Shown: positions 1 through 8,447, numbered from the stretch's first letter. The stretch is 31,021 bases of DNA from JACMRI01 sp043778625 (GCA_043778625.1 JAYWFU010000027.1:1-31021), one strand, 5' to 3'. The notes: generated by a model from the sequence alone, not told the origin. Numbers and translations: made by a program.

Positions 1-238
1 GGAAGTTTTTATTCAGAATAGCTAAGTTTTCTTTTCTGTCAAAATTGTGAATCTTTCTACTTTTTTCTCCAATTTCTAATTCTATTATCAAAGATTTTTT
101 TTGAATTTCTTCTTCTTCAAAATGTCTTAAAGCAGTTCTAACGACTTCACTTACAGAAGTATATTTTCCTGTTTCTATTTGTGCGTTTATGAAATTTTCA
201 TAATATTCTCCGATTAGAATAGATGTATTTCGTGCCAT
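1..238 (-). CDS. parD: ParD-family type II antitoxin, 3' end beyond window
   Basis: The first 79 residues are visible, starting at an ATG at 238-236, and the frame is still open at base 1. The N-terminus MARNTSILIGEYYENFI followed by GKYTSVSEVVRTALRHFEEE is the ribbon-helix-helix signature of ParD antitoxins: a short beta strand, then two helices with the SEVVRxALR core. After residue 45 comes a charged tail that in this family wraps the toxin. ParD proteins are about 80-90 residues, so only a few residues are missing. A ParE/RelE-fold toxin gene would be expected directly after it, outside the window. ParD neutralises the toxin and represses its own operon. A consensus promoter with an internal palindrome lies just upstream. 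Family assignment is confident; pairing with ParE is inferred. Confidence 0.85.
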   Translation of the reverse strand, partial: MARNTSILIGEYYENFINAQIETGKYTSVSEVVRTALRHFEEEEIQKKSLIIELEIGEKSRKIHNFDRKENLAILNKNF

Positions 239-254
239 AATTTTCAATTTTATA

Positions 255-285
255 CAAATATACCAATTTATGGTATTCAAACAAA
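255..285 (-). promoter_or_regulatory. Bacteroidota-type promoter of parD
   Basis: On the minus strand TTTG (285-282) is followed after 19 bases by TATATTTG (262-255), a perfect match to the TAnnTTTG -7 box. Transcription would start near 250, giving a leader of about 12 bases. Confidence 0.65.
261..275. promoter_or_regulatory. Putative ParD operator palindrome
   Basis: TACCA-ATTTA-TGGTA lies between the two promoter boxes of parD and overlaps the edge of the -7 box. Ribbon-helix-helix antitoxins bind such short palindromes to repress their own operon, so this is a likely operator. The arms are only 5 bp, hence modest confidence. Confidence 0.4.
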
Positions 286-329
286 AGATTACTGATTTCT
301 TTCTGTATTGCATAAAAGTTATAAATAGC

Positions 330-357
330 GTCAAACGCGCTTTGCGAAGCGTTTGAC
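330..357. repeat. Small hairpin (GTCAAACGC arms)
   Basis: GTCAAACGC (330-338) and GCGTTTGAC (349-357) are perfect 9-bp inverted arms around a 10-base loop. It lies upstream of the parD promoter and just outside the large palindrome at 427-561. No coding potential is seen in the 286-426 stretch. Confidence 0.6.
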
Positions 358-426
358 ATTTCGTAAAATACACAGTTAAACGAAGTGCGATTTACGCTTG
401 TGAGAAGTTTGAGTCTTGGTGCATTT

Positions 427-561
427 GGCATTAACGGTTCGCGGCTTTGCGAAGAAGCGGATTTCGGAGCACTAAACTGCCAACATAGTACAAAAGTTGA
501 TGCGAGGTAGAATGTTCAATTAACCACTGAACCCGCTTTTTTGCAAAACCGCTGTTATGCC
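427..561 (-). repeat. attC-like palindromic intergenic element, left copy
   Basis: The outer ends GGCATTAAC (427-435) and GTTATGCC (554-561) are inverted copies. Inside them a second pair of arms, GCGGCTTTGCGAAGAAGCGG (441-460) and its near-complement ending at 553, pairs with few mismatches, leaving a central loop of about 65 bases. This two-box R/L arrangement and the length of 135 bp resemble an integron attC site. Its left half is a direct relative of the start of the element at 8677 (shared GCGGCTTTGCG, later AGCACT..ACTG). It separates the restriction operon from parD. Attribution to an integron is inference. Confidence 0.6.
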
Positions 562-622
562 TTCGTTGTTCTTTTTCTGTCGTGGTTTTTCTGTCCATTG
601 TCTGCTGTCTTAGTGCGTTGGC

Positions 623-689
623 TTGGTAGCTCTTTTGCATTTTTTAGTGTTGATTTGTGTGTCGGCAAAAAATGCAAATGTGCTACCAA
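623..689. repeat. Hairpin just downstream of hsdR (B-type repeat, left)
   Basis: Arms 623-645 and 667-689 are inverted and match at 21 of 23 positions (core GCATTTTTT / AAAAAATGC), with a 21-base loop containing TTGTGTGTCGGC. It begins 10 bases after the hsdR stop codon, so it may shape the 3' end of the operon transcript, but there is no T-run after the stem. A related hairpin lies at 8545-8608 on the other side of the operon. Confidence 0.6.
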
Positions 690-698
690 ATACGTTGG

Positions 699-3600
699 CT
701 ATTCTGTCTTATTATTCTTCTTAAAGTTCTCCGCTTGTTCAAAAATCTCAACATATACTTCATCTCTCTCCACTGGTGGATAACCAAACTCGTCAAGTAA
801 AAGTATGAGTCCAACTTTTAAGGCTGATTTTATGTCGTCACGTTTGTTCCAGTCAGGGAATTTGGCTTGTCCGTCAACAAGGTCTTTCACGGCTTTTGCC
901 AGTTCAATCATTCTGTCGTCAGGATATTTGAAGTCGTATTTTATACAAAGCTCTTTCAGAATGTCGTAAAATGCTTTTTCTTGAAAGTCAATTCCCAATT
1001 CGTCACCTGCCGAAAATTCTTTGTGAACTTCCCAAATCAAATCTGTCAAGGCGTTTGCCATTTCTTCATAAACTTCACTTCTTAAAATGTCGTTTGCATC
1101 ACGGTTGTTGTAGCGTTCAACTAATGCTTTCATTTTTTTAGAAAAGTCAATTCCTTTTACTCGGTTTACTTTTTTAATTTCTGCAATTACCTTTGCTAAT
1201 AGCTGTTGAAGCAATTTTATTTTGGTATTCGGCAATTTTATTTTATCAATCTTCGCCAAATAATCTTCATCAAAAATGTCTTGTTCGGTTTCTGCATCTT
1301 CTCCTAGCTTGAATATTTCTTCTACTCCGTCACTTTGCAAAGCTTCTTTAATCATTTCCCGAACTTTAGCGTTCATTTGTGCAGTGTCGGGTGCATTGCC
1401 TTTGGTGAGTTTGAAAACTATGGAACGAACTGCCAAGTAGAAATGTGTGTAATCCCTTTCTAATTGTGTTAATTGTTCGCTTCCTGCACAAATATCATAA
1501 GCGGCTTTTAGTCGCTTTACCAAGCCCATAAATCGGGTTTCAAATTCTTTGGTTTGTTGCACATATTCAGCAGCCAAATTCAAAGTGTTCAATTGTTGAA
1601 TGGTTGTGCCATTGAAGTATTTTGAATTGTCGAAAGTGTGAAACAGTTTTGCCAACAAGTCTAAATGATTTCTTACTATGATGATGGATTCTGCAATGTC
1701 TTCAAAATTGTCTTTGTCGCCCTCGCTGTATTGCTTTAACGCCAAATTCATTTGTGTTTTGATACCGATATAATCTACAACCAAACCTTTGTTTTTGCCT
1801 TCAAACTTGCGGTTCACTCGTGAAATAGTCTGAATTAAATTATGTCGTTGAATTGGCTTGTCAATATAAATGCTATCCAAAAACGGAACATCAAAACCAG
1901 TAAGCCACATATCTACCACAATGGCAATTTTGAAATTTGATTTTTCGTTTTTGAATTGGCGGTCAAGTTCTTTGCGGTAATCCTTTGTTCCTAATAAATC
2001 GTATAGGTCTTTCGTATCGTCTTGCCCTCTGGTTGCAATGAGTTTTATGCGTTCAATTGGTTTCAGTTCCCGTTTGTCTTTGTCGGTAAGTTCAACACCT
2101 TCTTCGGCTGCAAGTATTTCATTCCATTCGGGTTTTAACGCAATAATGTTTTTATATAATTCGTAAGCAATTTCACGAGTGCTACACACAAACATTGCTT
2201 TGCCTTTTACAGTAGCACCTTCCGAAACTCTGTTCTCATAATGGTTCACAAAATCTTCTGCAACGGCAAGCAAGCGTTTGGGGTCGCCCAATATGGCAAA
2301 CATATTAGCAGATTCCTTTTTACTTTGTTCAATCTGATGTTCATTTGCTCCTGCTTCGGCAGCTTCTTCATAGTATTGTTCAATCCTGTCTAATTCACCA
2401 TTTTTCAAAGCAACTTTGGCTGCTCTGCCTTCATAAACAATTCTTACTGTGATTTCATCTTTCACCGATTCAGTCATTGTATAAGCATCAACCACTTTTC
2501 CAAACACATCAAGCGTTGCATCAATTGGCGTTCCTGTAAAACCTACAAATGTTGCATTGGGTAAAGAATCGTGTAAGTATTTGGCGAAGCCATAAGTTTT
2601 GGTAACGCCTTTCTCGGTAACTTTTACTTTTTGGTCAAGGTTTACCTGGCTTCTGTGTGCCTCGTCCGAAATACAAATCACATTGCCTCTGTCAGTCAGT
2701 AGTTCAATATCTTCATTAAACTTGTGAATGGTTGTCAAAAAAACACCACCACTTTCTCTGCCTTGTAAAAGTTCTCTTAGGTTGGCTCTGCTTTCTACAC
2801 TCACTACCAAATTATCGCCAATGAAATTTTTAGCGTTAGTAAATTGCCCCGAAAGTTGGTCATCTAAATCCGTTCTGTCTGTAATTAAAACAATGGTTGG
2901 ACTTTCAAAGTATTCGCTTTTCATCAATAAACGTGTGAGGTAAAGCATTGTAAAACTTTTTCCGCAACCCGTAGCACCAAAGTAAGTTCCGCCTTTTCCA
3001 TTTCCTTCAGGCTTTTGGGCTTTCTTGATGTTGTCATACAAGGCTCTTGCCGCATAGTATTGCGGATAGCGACAAACAATTTTTTCGTTTTTCTTACTAC
3101 TGTCAGGTATGTAAATGAAGTTGCGAATAATGTCACGCAAAATCCGTTGGTTAAACATTCCGTGTATCATTGAAAACATAGAATTAAAACCATCAACGTC
3201 TAATAATCGCCTGTCCGGCTCGGACCTCCAACCATAGAAAAACTCGTAAGGAGCAAAGAATGAACCTGATTTGTTGTTTACTCCATCGCTGATAACGCAA
3301 AAAGCATTGTATTTAAAAAGTTCAGGAATATCTCTTTTGTAACGAATGGTCAACTGCTTGAAAGCATCATAAATAGTAGCTTCTTCACGAATGGCAGATT
3401 TGAATTCAAATACCACCAAGGGCAAACCGTTGATGTAAACAATGCCGTCAGGAATGCGTTTTTCTGAACCAATAATTTCTAATTGATTTACAAATTTGTA
3501 AATGTTGTTGTCTTTTCCATATTCGGCTTTTGGTTCGGCAGCTATAGACATCAGTTGTTCTGCTTCGGGTTGTTTTTGCTTGTTTAACCCACTGTAATCA

Positions 3601-3920
3601 ATCAACTGAATGTAAATGTCTTTTTGGTTTCGGTCTTCTCGTTTGAGAATAAAACCATCTGAAAGCATTTTCAAAAATGTTTTGTTGCTTTCGTATAAAT
3701 CAGATGCAGGCAGCGATTTGAGTTGAAGAATGATAGATTTAATTTCGTTTACAGTAATGCCTTTATTGGCATATTGTGATAACAAGAAATTTTGTAAATC
3801 TTCTTCTATCAATACCTCATCGGGCTTTCGGGCAATAGTAATGCCCAAATGGTGGGGAAATCCTTCTTGTCCCAACAATTCGGTAAACGCCTTTTCTAAG
3901 CTTGCTTCTGTGAATTTCAT
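699..3920 (-). CDS. hsdR: Type I restriction enzyme R subunit (HsdR)
   Basis: A 1073-residue motor and nuclease subunit that translocates DNA with ATP and cuts it when the HsdM2S complex meets an unmethylated site. The N-terminal nuclease domain shows the PD-(D/E)xK signature: PD at 157-158 in IPDGIVY and E172-F-K174. Superfamily 2 motor motifs follow in order: Walker A GATGCGKS at 315-322, DEAH at 419-422, FTGTP at 461-465, TGFDVP at 674-679 and QTISRVNR at 697-704. The C-terminal 300 residues are helical, where HsdR docks on the methylase. Length is typical and all motifs are intact, so it should be active. Its ATG overlaps the abiEii stop by 4 bases (ATGA), implying translational coupling to the toxin gene rather than to hsdS. 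Confidence 0.97.
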   Translation of the reverse strand: MKFTEASLEKAFTELLGQEGFPHHLGITIARKPDEVLIEEDLQNFLLSQYANKGITVNEIKSIILQLKSLPASDLYESNKTFLKMLSDGFILKREDRNQKDIYIQLIDYSGLNKQKQPEAEQLMSIAAEPKAEYGKDNNIYKFVNQLEIIGSEKRIPDGIVYINGLPLVVFEFKSAIREEATIYDAFKQLTIRYKRDIPELFKYNAFCVISDGVNNKSGSFFAPYEFFYGWRSEPDRRLLDVDGFNSMFSMIHGMFNQRILRDIIRNFIYIPDSSKKNEKIVCRYPQYYAARALYDNIKKAQKPEGNGKGGTYFGATGCGKSFTMLYLTRLLMKSEYFESPTIVLITDRTDLDDQLSGQFTNAKNFIGDNLVVSVESRANLRELLQGRESGGVFLTTIHKFNEDIELLTDRGNVICISDEAHRSQVNLDQKVKVTEKGVTKTYGFAKYLHDSLPNATFVGFTGTPIDATLDVFGKVVDAYTMTESVKDEITVRIVYEGRAAKVALKNGELDRIEQYYEEAAEAGANEHQIEQSKKESANMFAILGDPKRLLAVAEDFVNHYENRVSEGATVKGKAMFVCSTREIAYELYKNIIALKPEWNEILAAEEGVELTDKDKRELKPIERIKLIATRGQDDTKDLYDLLGTKDYRKELDRQFKNEKSNFKIAIVVDMWLTGFDVPFLDSIYIDKPIQRHNLIQTISRVNRKFEGKNKGLVVDYIGIKTQMNLALKQYSEGDKDNFEDIAESIIIVRNHLDLLAKLFHTFDNSKYFNGTTIQQLNTLNLAAEYVQQTKEFETRFMGLVKRLKAAYDICAGSEQLTQLERDYTHFYLAVRSIVFKLTKGNAPDTAQMNAKVREMIKEALQSDGVEEIFKLGEDAETEQDIFDEDYLAKIDKIKLPNTKIKLLQQLLAKVIAEIKKVNRVKGIDFSKKMKALVERYNNRDANDILRSEVYEEMANALTDLIWEVHKEFSAGDELGIDFQEKAFYDILKELCIKYDFKYPDDRMIELAKAVKDLVDGQAKFPDWNKRDDIKSALKVGLILLLDEFGYPPVERDEVYVEIFEQAENFKKNNKTE

Positions 3921-4906
3921 TCCTTGGTTTCAATTTTTATCGTCCAAGAAATAGTTTTCAATCTTTCTTGAATCATTTTTAAAGTTTCCAATATTGCCGA
4001 TTCTTCAGGAAATTCTCCGTACACCAAATTTTTAAAATCACTGTTATAGATTGGTTTCAATTCATTCCAAACGGTTTCCAAATCCTTGAAAAAGAGTGCC
4101 TCATTAGGATGGTAATTTAACCACTTATTATTGTTTCTAAAGCTTGCTACATCATCATTTGCAACTTTAAGCAACATATCATCGAAGTTCTTTGAATGGA
4201 AAAAAATTATAAATTCTTCCTGTTTTAATAATTGATGTAAATCGTAAGTGTGCCTAATTTTTTTCTTTAAATCGTCTAACGGGTTTTCTCCGTAAGAAAA
4301 GCGAACCAAGCTCATTGTTTTTTCGCAAATGGTTCTTATGGGTTCTAATGCAAGCAAATCAAAAGGAAGTAATCCGTTTTCTGTTGCTATTTCAGTTTGG
4401 CCATTATTAAGCATCATATTGCCTACAAATGAAACAATGCTTTTGGTAGTATATGGTTCATAATACCCCAACCAAGTTGATTCCAAAATAATTACATCTC
4501 TTACTTGCCCATAATTGCCCTCAAATGTTTTGTTGAAGCTGTGTGCCGTTTTTCGGTTCATTCCCATTTTATGCGTAATACCTTCAATGGTAACTTCTGG
4601 TAAAGTAGATTCTACAACTGTACTTACAGCCTTCAATTTTGTCTTTAGTTTACGGTCAGTTTCTCCTTCACGCCTCAATACTACCAAATCAATATCTTCC
4701 GAAAAGCGTTCAATCATATTGTAACACTTTGATAGTGCTGTTCCTCCTTTGAAAACTGTGTCTTTCCCAATTTTATTGTTGAAAATCATAAACAGTGCGT
4801 AGGTAACCCAATAGTCTTTTTCTACAAACTCAGGTGGGATATTCATTTGCTGTGCGGTTACTCTCACTGCATCTTGAAACAATTTTATATTTAGATGCAG
4901 TTTCAT
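3917..4906 (-). CDS. abiEii: AbiEii/AbiGii-family nucleotidyltransferase toxin
   Basis: A 329-residue member of the AbiEii (DUF1814) toxin family, nucleotidyltransferase-fold enzymes that block growth or abort phage infection; related MenT toxins modify tRNA. The active site is recognisable: KGGTALSK at 53-60 (motif I), then FSEDIDLVV at 68-76 with the metal-binding D71-x-D73, later ExIRTICEK-like basic helix at 188-197 and RHTYDLHQLL at 218-227, a family hallmark. Length fits. The start ATG overlaps the abiEi stop by 4 bases and the stop overlaps hsdR by 4 bases, so the toxin is locked between antitoxin and restriction subunit. All key residues are present. The exact target in this host cannot be read from sequence. 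Confidence 0.92.
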   Translation of the reverse strand: MKLHLNIKLFQDAVRVTAQQMNIPPEFVEKDYWVTYALFMIFNNKIGKDTVFKGGTALSKCYNMIERFSEDIDLVVLRREGETDRKLKTKLKAVSTVVESTLPEVTIEGITHKMGMNRKTAHSFNKTFEGNYGQVRDVIILESTWLGYYEPYTTKSIVSFVGNMMLNNGQTEIATENGLLPFDLLALEPIRTICEKTMSLVRFSYGENPLDDLKKKIRHTYDLHQLLKQEEFIIFFHSKNFDDMLLKVANDDVASFRNNNKWLNYHPNEALFFKDLETVWNELKPIYNSDFKNLVYGEFPEESAILETLKMIQERLKTISWTIKIETKE

Positions 4907-5628
4907 TCTATGTTCCAGTTTTTAATGGTGGATAAATCTGTTTCTTTTAATCCTATTTTTATTTTTGAAAGCGGATTCAAGCTTAGTTTTAATTTTTCAG
5001 TATTAGATTCTATATTCAGATTTTCTAACATTGCACCTAATAATGCCCTTACTCTTGGCGGATAGAGCAAAGCATATTTAATCAGTTCGGCAATTTGCTT
5101 TTCGTTTAAGTTTTTGATTTTACTGCTCAATATTTTTACTGCTTGGCTAACCGAGCAATCAGGAATACTTTTGCTGTCTTTAATAGCATCTAAAAAACCT
5201 AAGAGTTCATAATTGGCTTCTGTTACTTCTGCATAACTTTTAGCCGCATCAGCTTTTAATGCTCCTCTGTTGATGGAAATTCGTTTGCTGCGGCTGGCTA
5301 TTTTTATGCGAAATGCCATTTGAGTGGTTAAACCCATACGGTTATACAATGAAAATCCTGTTTCGTAGGCAATGCGTTTGCCGTTTTCAAATAGGTAGGG
5401 GCGAAGTTGTTCGCTGTAATCAGGTTTTAATTCTCCGAAAACTGTTTGCTCGGGCTTGTAAAACATACCTTTCGATGTTTTCTTAATTATACCCTGGCTT
5501 TGCAAACGTTCTAATGCTTTGGCGGCAGTTTGATAATCTTCTTTGGCAATACCCAAATCGGCATACCCAAAGGTTTTTCCTTCGGGCAATTTTTTTATTC
5601 GAGTTCGTATTTGTCCTGCCAAAGTCAT
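4903..5628 (-). CDS. abiEi: AbiEi-family antitoxin (DUF6088-like)
   Basis: A 241-residue protein upstream of and overlapping the AbiEii toxin. The N-terminal 60 residues form a winged-helix-like unit (FGYADLGIAKEDYQTAAKAL then SQGIIKKTSKGMFYKP, a wing typical of AbiEi), followed by the DUF6088-type body with ELKPDYSEQLRPYLFENGK and a C-terminal helical part. AbiEi proteins are DNA-binding antitoxins that repress their own promoter through inverted repeats and counter the toxin without direct binding (type IV). The start ATG at 5628-5626 lies only 5 bases after a perfect -7 box, implying a leaderless or almost leaderless transcript. No alternative Met exists near the start. A perfect 15-bp inverted repeat sits just upstream. 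Confidence 0.85.
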   Translation of the reverse strand: MTLAGQIRTRIKKLPEGKTFGYADLGIAKEDYQTAAKALERLQSQGIIKKTSKGMFYKPEQTVFGELKPDYSEQLRPYLFENGKRIAYETGFSLYNRMGLTTQMAFRIKIASRSKRISINRGALKADAAKSYAEVTEANYELLGFLDAIKDSKSIPDCSVSQAVKILSSKIKNLNEKQIAELIKYALLYPPRVRALLGAMLENLNIESNTEKLKLSLNPLSKIKIGLKETDLSTIKNWNIE

Positions 5629-5632
5629 ACTG

Positions 5633-5662
5633 CAAAGATAGTTATAATTTTAAAATGTCAAG
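5633..5662 (-). promoter_or_regulatory. Internal promoter for abiEi-abiEii-hsdR
   Basis: On the minus strand cTTG (5662-5659) is followed after 18 bases by TATCTTTG (5640-5633), a perfect TAnnTTTG -7 box. The ATG of abiEi starts 5 bases later, so transcription would begin at or next to the start codon. It splits the defence operon into hsdMS and abiE-hsdR transcription units. Confidence 0.6.
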
Positions 5663-5689
5663 TTTTTTGAGCAGAAAACTTGACATTTT
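5652..5689. promoter_or_regulatory. Perfect 15-bp inverted repeat, putative AbiEi operator
   Basis: AAAATGTCAAGTTTT (5652-5666) and AAAACTTGACATTTT (5675-5689) are perfect inverted arms with an 8-base loop. The right-hand (downstream) arm covers the -33 element of the abiEi promoter and the repeat spans the hsdS stop codon. Position and symmetry fit an autoregulatory AbiEi site; as RNA it could also form a hairpin at the end of hsdS. It lacks a proper T-run, so a plain terminator is less likely. Confidence 0.6.
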
Positions 5690-6800
5690 GTGTTTCCATA
5701 CTCTCAACAACGCCTTTCATCAACACAGGACAAAGCGGTTTAATTGTATTTTTCAATTGCTCATTAATTCGCTTACGGGTTTCTAACGTGTGGTAAATAG
5801 TTACAATGGCTTCTTGAATTTTAATATCAGGTATTGGCAATTTTATGTTGCACATATCATCCCAATCAAAAGTTTCTCTTGCACTGCCAAATGAGTGAAA
5901 TCTTGCATAGCGGTCAAACTCCGACCGTTTGAAAAATAAAAACAAATATTCAGGTAGAAGTTCAGAAACATTTTTTACTCTAAAGATTGTGTAAGTGCTT
6001 GAAACAAGCCCAGCTTCACCGTCTAGTATAGCAATGGAAATTTTTTCACCGTTTCTTGAAGTAACTGAAACGTAACCGAACTCTCTTGGACGAACTATTT
6101 TGTAGTTTGATAAATCAAGTTGGTCTTTGTTTGATTTGGTTTCCATAAAAACCTTGGTTACACTTATTCCAATAAGATTATCAATTGCCAAATCATTATT
6201 CCTTTCATCTGATTGCTCAATATATCCCCCAAGCACTTTTGGCTTTTCTGTTTTAATTAAGTTTTCAATATAGGTGTCGCAAATCAATTGCAAATCCTCT
6301 AAACTGCTTGCATACACTTTTTGGTTGCTCATTAAGCCATTGTAAAGTGCCACAAATTTTCGTTGTTCGTCAATGTGTGGGATTGGGAGTTTTGTATCGC
6401 AAAGCGTTGTCCAATCAAATGTTTCCCTTGCACTTCCCCAAGAATTAAACCGACAATACCTATCAAATTCAGGTCTGTTAAACAACATAAAAAGATATTC
6501 TGGTATTAATTCTTTTTCGTTATTTACTTCAAAGACTTGATAGGCTGGTGAAAGAATTGCTTCATTGACTTCTTTTAACAAAGCAATTGTAAGTTTCTCT
6601 CCATTTCTTGAAGTTACTGGACTGAAAGCAAATTGATTTTTTTTGACTATTCTATAAACTGACATATCAGTTCCAGTAATATTGGCAATTGAAGGAATAA
6701 ATATTTTCTGAATACTTACTCCCAATAGATTTGTAACCGCTAACTCTTTATTGCGGTTGTCAATCAACTGTATATAATCGCCAATACGCTTATAACTCAT
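5658..6800 (-). CDS. hsdS: Type I restriction specificity subunit (HsdS) with two similar recognition domains
   Basis: A 380-residue DNA-recognition subunit. It consists of two target-recognition domains, about 9-142 and 193-326, each followed by a helical spacer (145-185 and 327-365). The halves are strikingly alike: both carry VTSRNGEK (62-69, 246-253), PEYLF, EFDRY and GSARETFDW (122-130, 305-313) then KLPIP; by eye nearly half of aligned positions are identical. The spacers set the distance between the two half-sites. Similar domains predict similar, oppositely oriented half-sites, hence a near-palindromic split target. It overlaps hsdM by 11 bases and ends inside the inverted repeat preceding abiEi. 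Confidence 0.95.
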   Translation of the reverse strand: MSYKRIGDYIQLIDNRNKELAVTNLLGVSIQKIFIPSIANITGTDMSVYRIVKKNQFAFSPVTSRNGEKLTIALLKEVNEAILSPAYQVFEVNNEKELIPEYLFMLFNRPEFDRYCRFNSWGSARETFDWTTLCDTKLPIPHIDEQRKFVALYNGLMSNQKVYASSLEDLQLICDTYIENLIKTEKPKVLGGYIEQSDERNNDLAIDNLIGISVTKVFMETKSNKDQLDLSNYKIVRPREFGYVSVTSRNGEKISIAILDGEAGLVSSTYTIFRVKNVSELLPEYLFLFFKRSEFDRYARFHSFGSARETFDWDDMCNIKLPIPDIKIQEAIVTIYHTLETRKRINEQLKNTIKPLCPVLMKGVVESMETQNVKFSAQKT

Positions 6801-8412
6801 AACCTAAAGTTTTAAAGGCGTTCGTCAATTGCTCTTGCGATTGCATTTCATCTTTCAAAAGGGTTTTAAAATCCTTTTGTATGCGTTTCATTTCAGTATC
6901 AAAATCTATCTTGCTATCTCGGTCAATAAACTCAATGTATTTGCTTGGCACTAATGAAAAGTCGTTGGCTTTTACTTCGTCAAACTTTGCAGAGTAGCAA
7001 TACTCGGGCACATTCTTGTAAGTTTTTTTATAGTCGGTTTGTTGCCAGTTATGATAGTTTAATGATACTTTTCCTATTTCTTCATCAGTTAATTCAATAA
7101 ACATTTTTTCAAATTCTTGCCCCCAACGCCTTAAATCCACAAATAGAATTTCTTTTTCACGGTCACGATACTGCTTCTGTTTGCTGTTAATTTCAGCGGT
7201 TCTTTCTTTTTTGTTTTTGTTCAATATCCAAAGTGTAACGCTAATATCCGTAGTGTAAAATGTATCTCTCGGAATAATTACAATGGCTTCCACCAAATTA
7301 TTTTCAATAAGCTTTTTTCTTATTTTATACTCTTCACCACCGCCACTCAATGCACCATTCGCCAGAATGAAACCTGCAACACCATTTTCAGAAAGTTTAG
7401 AAACCATATTCAAAATCCAACCATAATTGGCGTTGCTCTTTGGCGGCACATCATAACCTCTCCAGCGTGGGTCGTCAATCAATTCGTTTTCTCCTCGCCA
7501 ATCTTTTTGGTTAAAAGGTGGGTTTGCCATTATGTAATCGGCTTTTAAATCTTTGTGTTGGTCGTCAGCAAAAGTGTCGGCATCTTTTTCACCAAGGTTT
7601 GCAGAAATACCACGAATGGCAAGGTTCATCTTTGCCAGTTTATAAGTGGTTTTAGTGTATTCCTGTCCGTAAATGGAAACCTCTTTTTTATTTCCTTGAT
7701 GGCTCTCAATAAACTTGATTGACTGAACAAACATACCGCCACTACCGCAGGCAGGGTCGTATATTATTCCTTTGTAAGGTTCAATCATTTCAGAAATTAA
7801 ACTTACAATTGTCTTTGGCGTATAGAATTCTCCTTTCCCTTTTCCTTCTGCAATTGCAAACTTTTTCAGGAAGTATTCATACACTTTGCCAACAATGTCT
7901 TGCCCTTTGTCTTTGAGTGTATCTATGCCGTCAATTTCGCTTATCAAGGCAGCCAGTTTGGTAATGTCTAAACCCAAACGAGAAAAATAATTGTCTGGCA
8001 AAGCACCTTTTAAAGCTTTGTTGTCCTTCTCAATAGTATGCAGTGCGGTGTCAATGATTAATGCTATATCGTTTTGTCTTGCCTTTTTTACAATGTAACT
8101 CCAGCGTGAAATTTCTTCCAAGAAAAACACATTGCTCATATTGTAGAAGTCGGCAAGTTCAATGTATTTTTCTTTGCCTTCTGCTTTCAGTTTGGCTCTG
8201 TGTTCTTCAAATTTGTCACTAGCGAACTTTAAGAAAACAAGTCCTAATACTACGTGTTTGTATTCTGCTGGCTCAACGCTTCCTCTTAATTTATTAGCTG
8301 CTTCCCAAAGGGTAACTTCAATTGCTTTTTCTTTTATTTGCTCACGCTTTGTTTTTTTTTTCAAGGGTGTTTGCGAAGCTCCGTTGTCGCTTTCTTTCTT
8401 CTGTTTCGCCAT
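6790..8412 (-). CDS. hsdM: Type I N6-adenine methyltransferase subunit (HsdM)
   Basis: A 540-residue modification subunit that methylates adenine in the site read by HsdS and protects host DNA from HsdR. The N-terminal HsdM domain (LWEAANKLRG to LKFASDKFEE, residues 35-70) precedes the methylase domain with GEFYTPK at 194-200, the S-adenosylmethionine-binding DPACGSGG at 219-226 and catalytic NPPF at 297-300. A Lys-rich stretch at 3-29 precedes the first domain. It is the first gene of the defence operon and overlaps hsdS by 11 bases. All motifs are intact and length is normal. The ATG at 8412 gives the expected N-terminus. Confidence 0.97.
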   Translation of the reverse strand: MAKQKKESDNGASQTPLKKKTKREQIKEKAIEVTLWEAANKLRGSVEPAEYKHVVLGLVFLKFASDKFEEHRAKLKAEGKEKYIELADFYNMSNVFFLEEISRWSYIVKKARQNDIALIIDTALHTIEKDNKALKGALPDNYFSRLGLDITKLAALISEIDGIDTLKDKGQDIVGKVYEYFLKKFAIAEGKGKGEFYTPKTIVSLISEMIEPYKGIIYDPACGSGGMFVQSIKFIESHQGNKKEVSIYGQEYTKTTYKLAKMNLAIRGISANLGEKDADTFADDQHKDLKADYIMANPPFNQKDWRGENELIDDPRWRGYDVPPKSNANYGWILNMVSKLSENGVAGFILANGALSGGGEEYKIRKKLIENNLVEAIVIIPRDTFYTTDISVTLWILNKNKKERTAEINSKQKQYRDREKEILFVDLRRWGQEFEKMFIELTDEEIGKVSLNYHNWQQTDYKKTYKNVPEYCYSAKFDEVKANDFSLVPSKYIEFIDRDSKIDFDTEMKRIQKDFKTLLKDEMQSQEQLTNAFKTLGYEL

Positions 8413-8447
8413 CTTATGGTGTCAATATTTTATATTTCTATCGGTCG

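Noticed and set aside
198..640. Two minus-strand frames of 77 and 69 codons beside parD
   Set aside because: They run through the repeat elements and overlap the real parD start and promoter; no plausible protein features.
541..783. 80-codon plus-strand frame
   Set aside because: It lies across the palindromes and the end of hsdR on the other strand, is Cys/Phe-rich low-complexity and has no family features.
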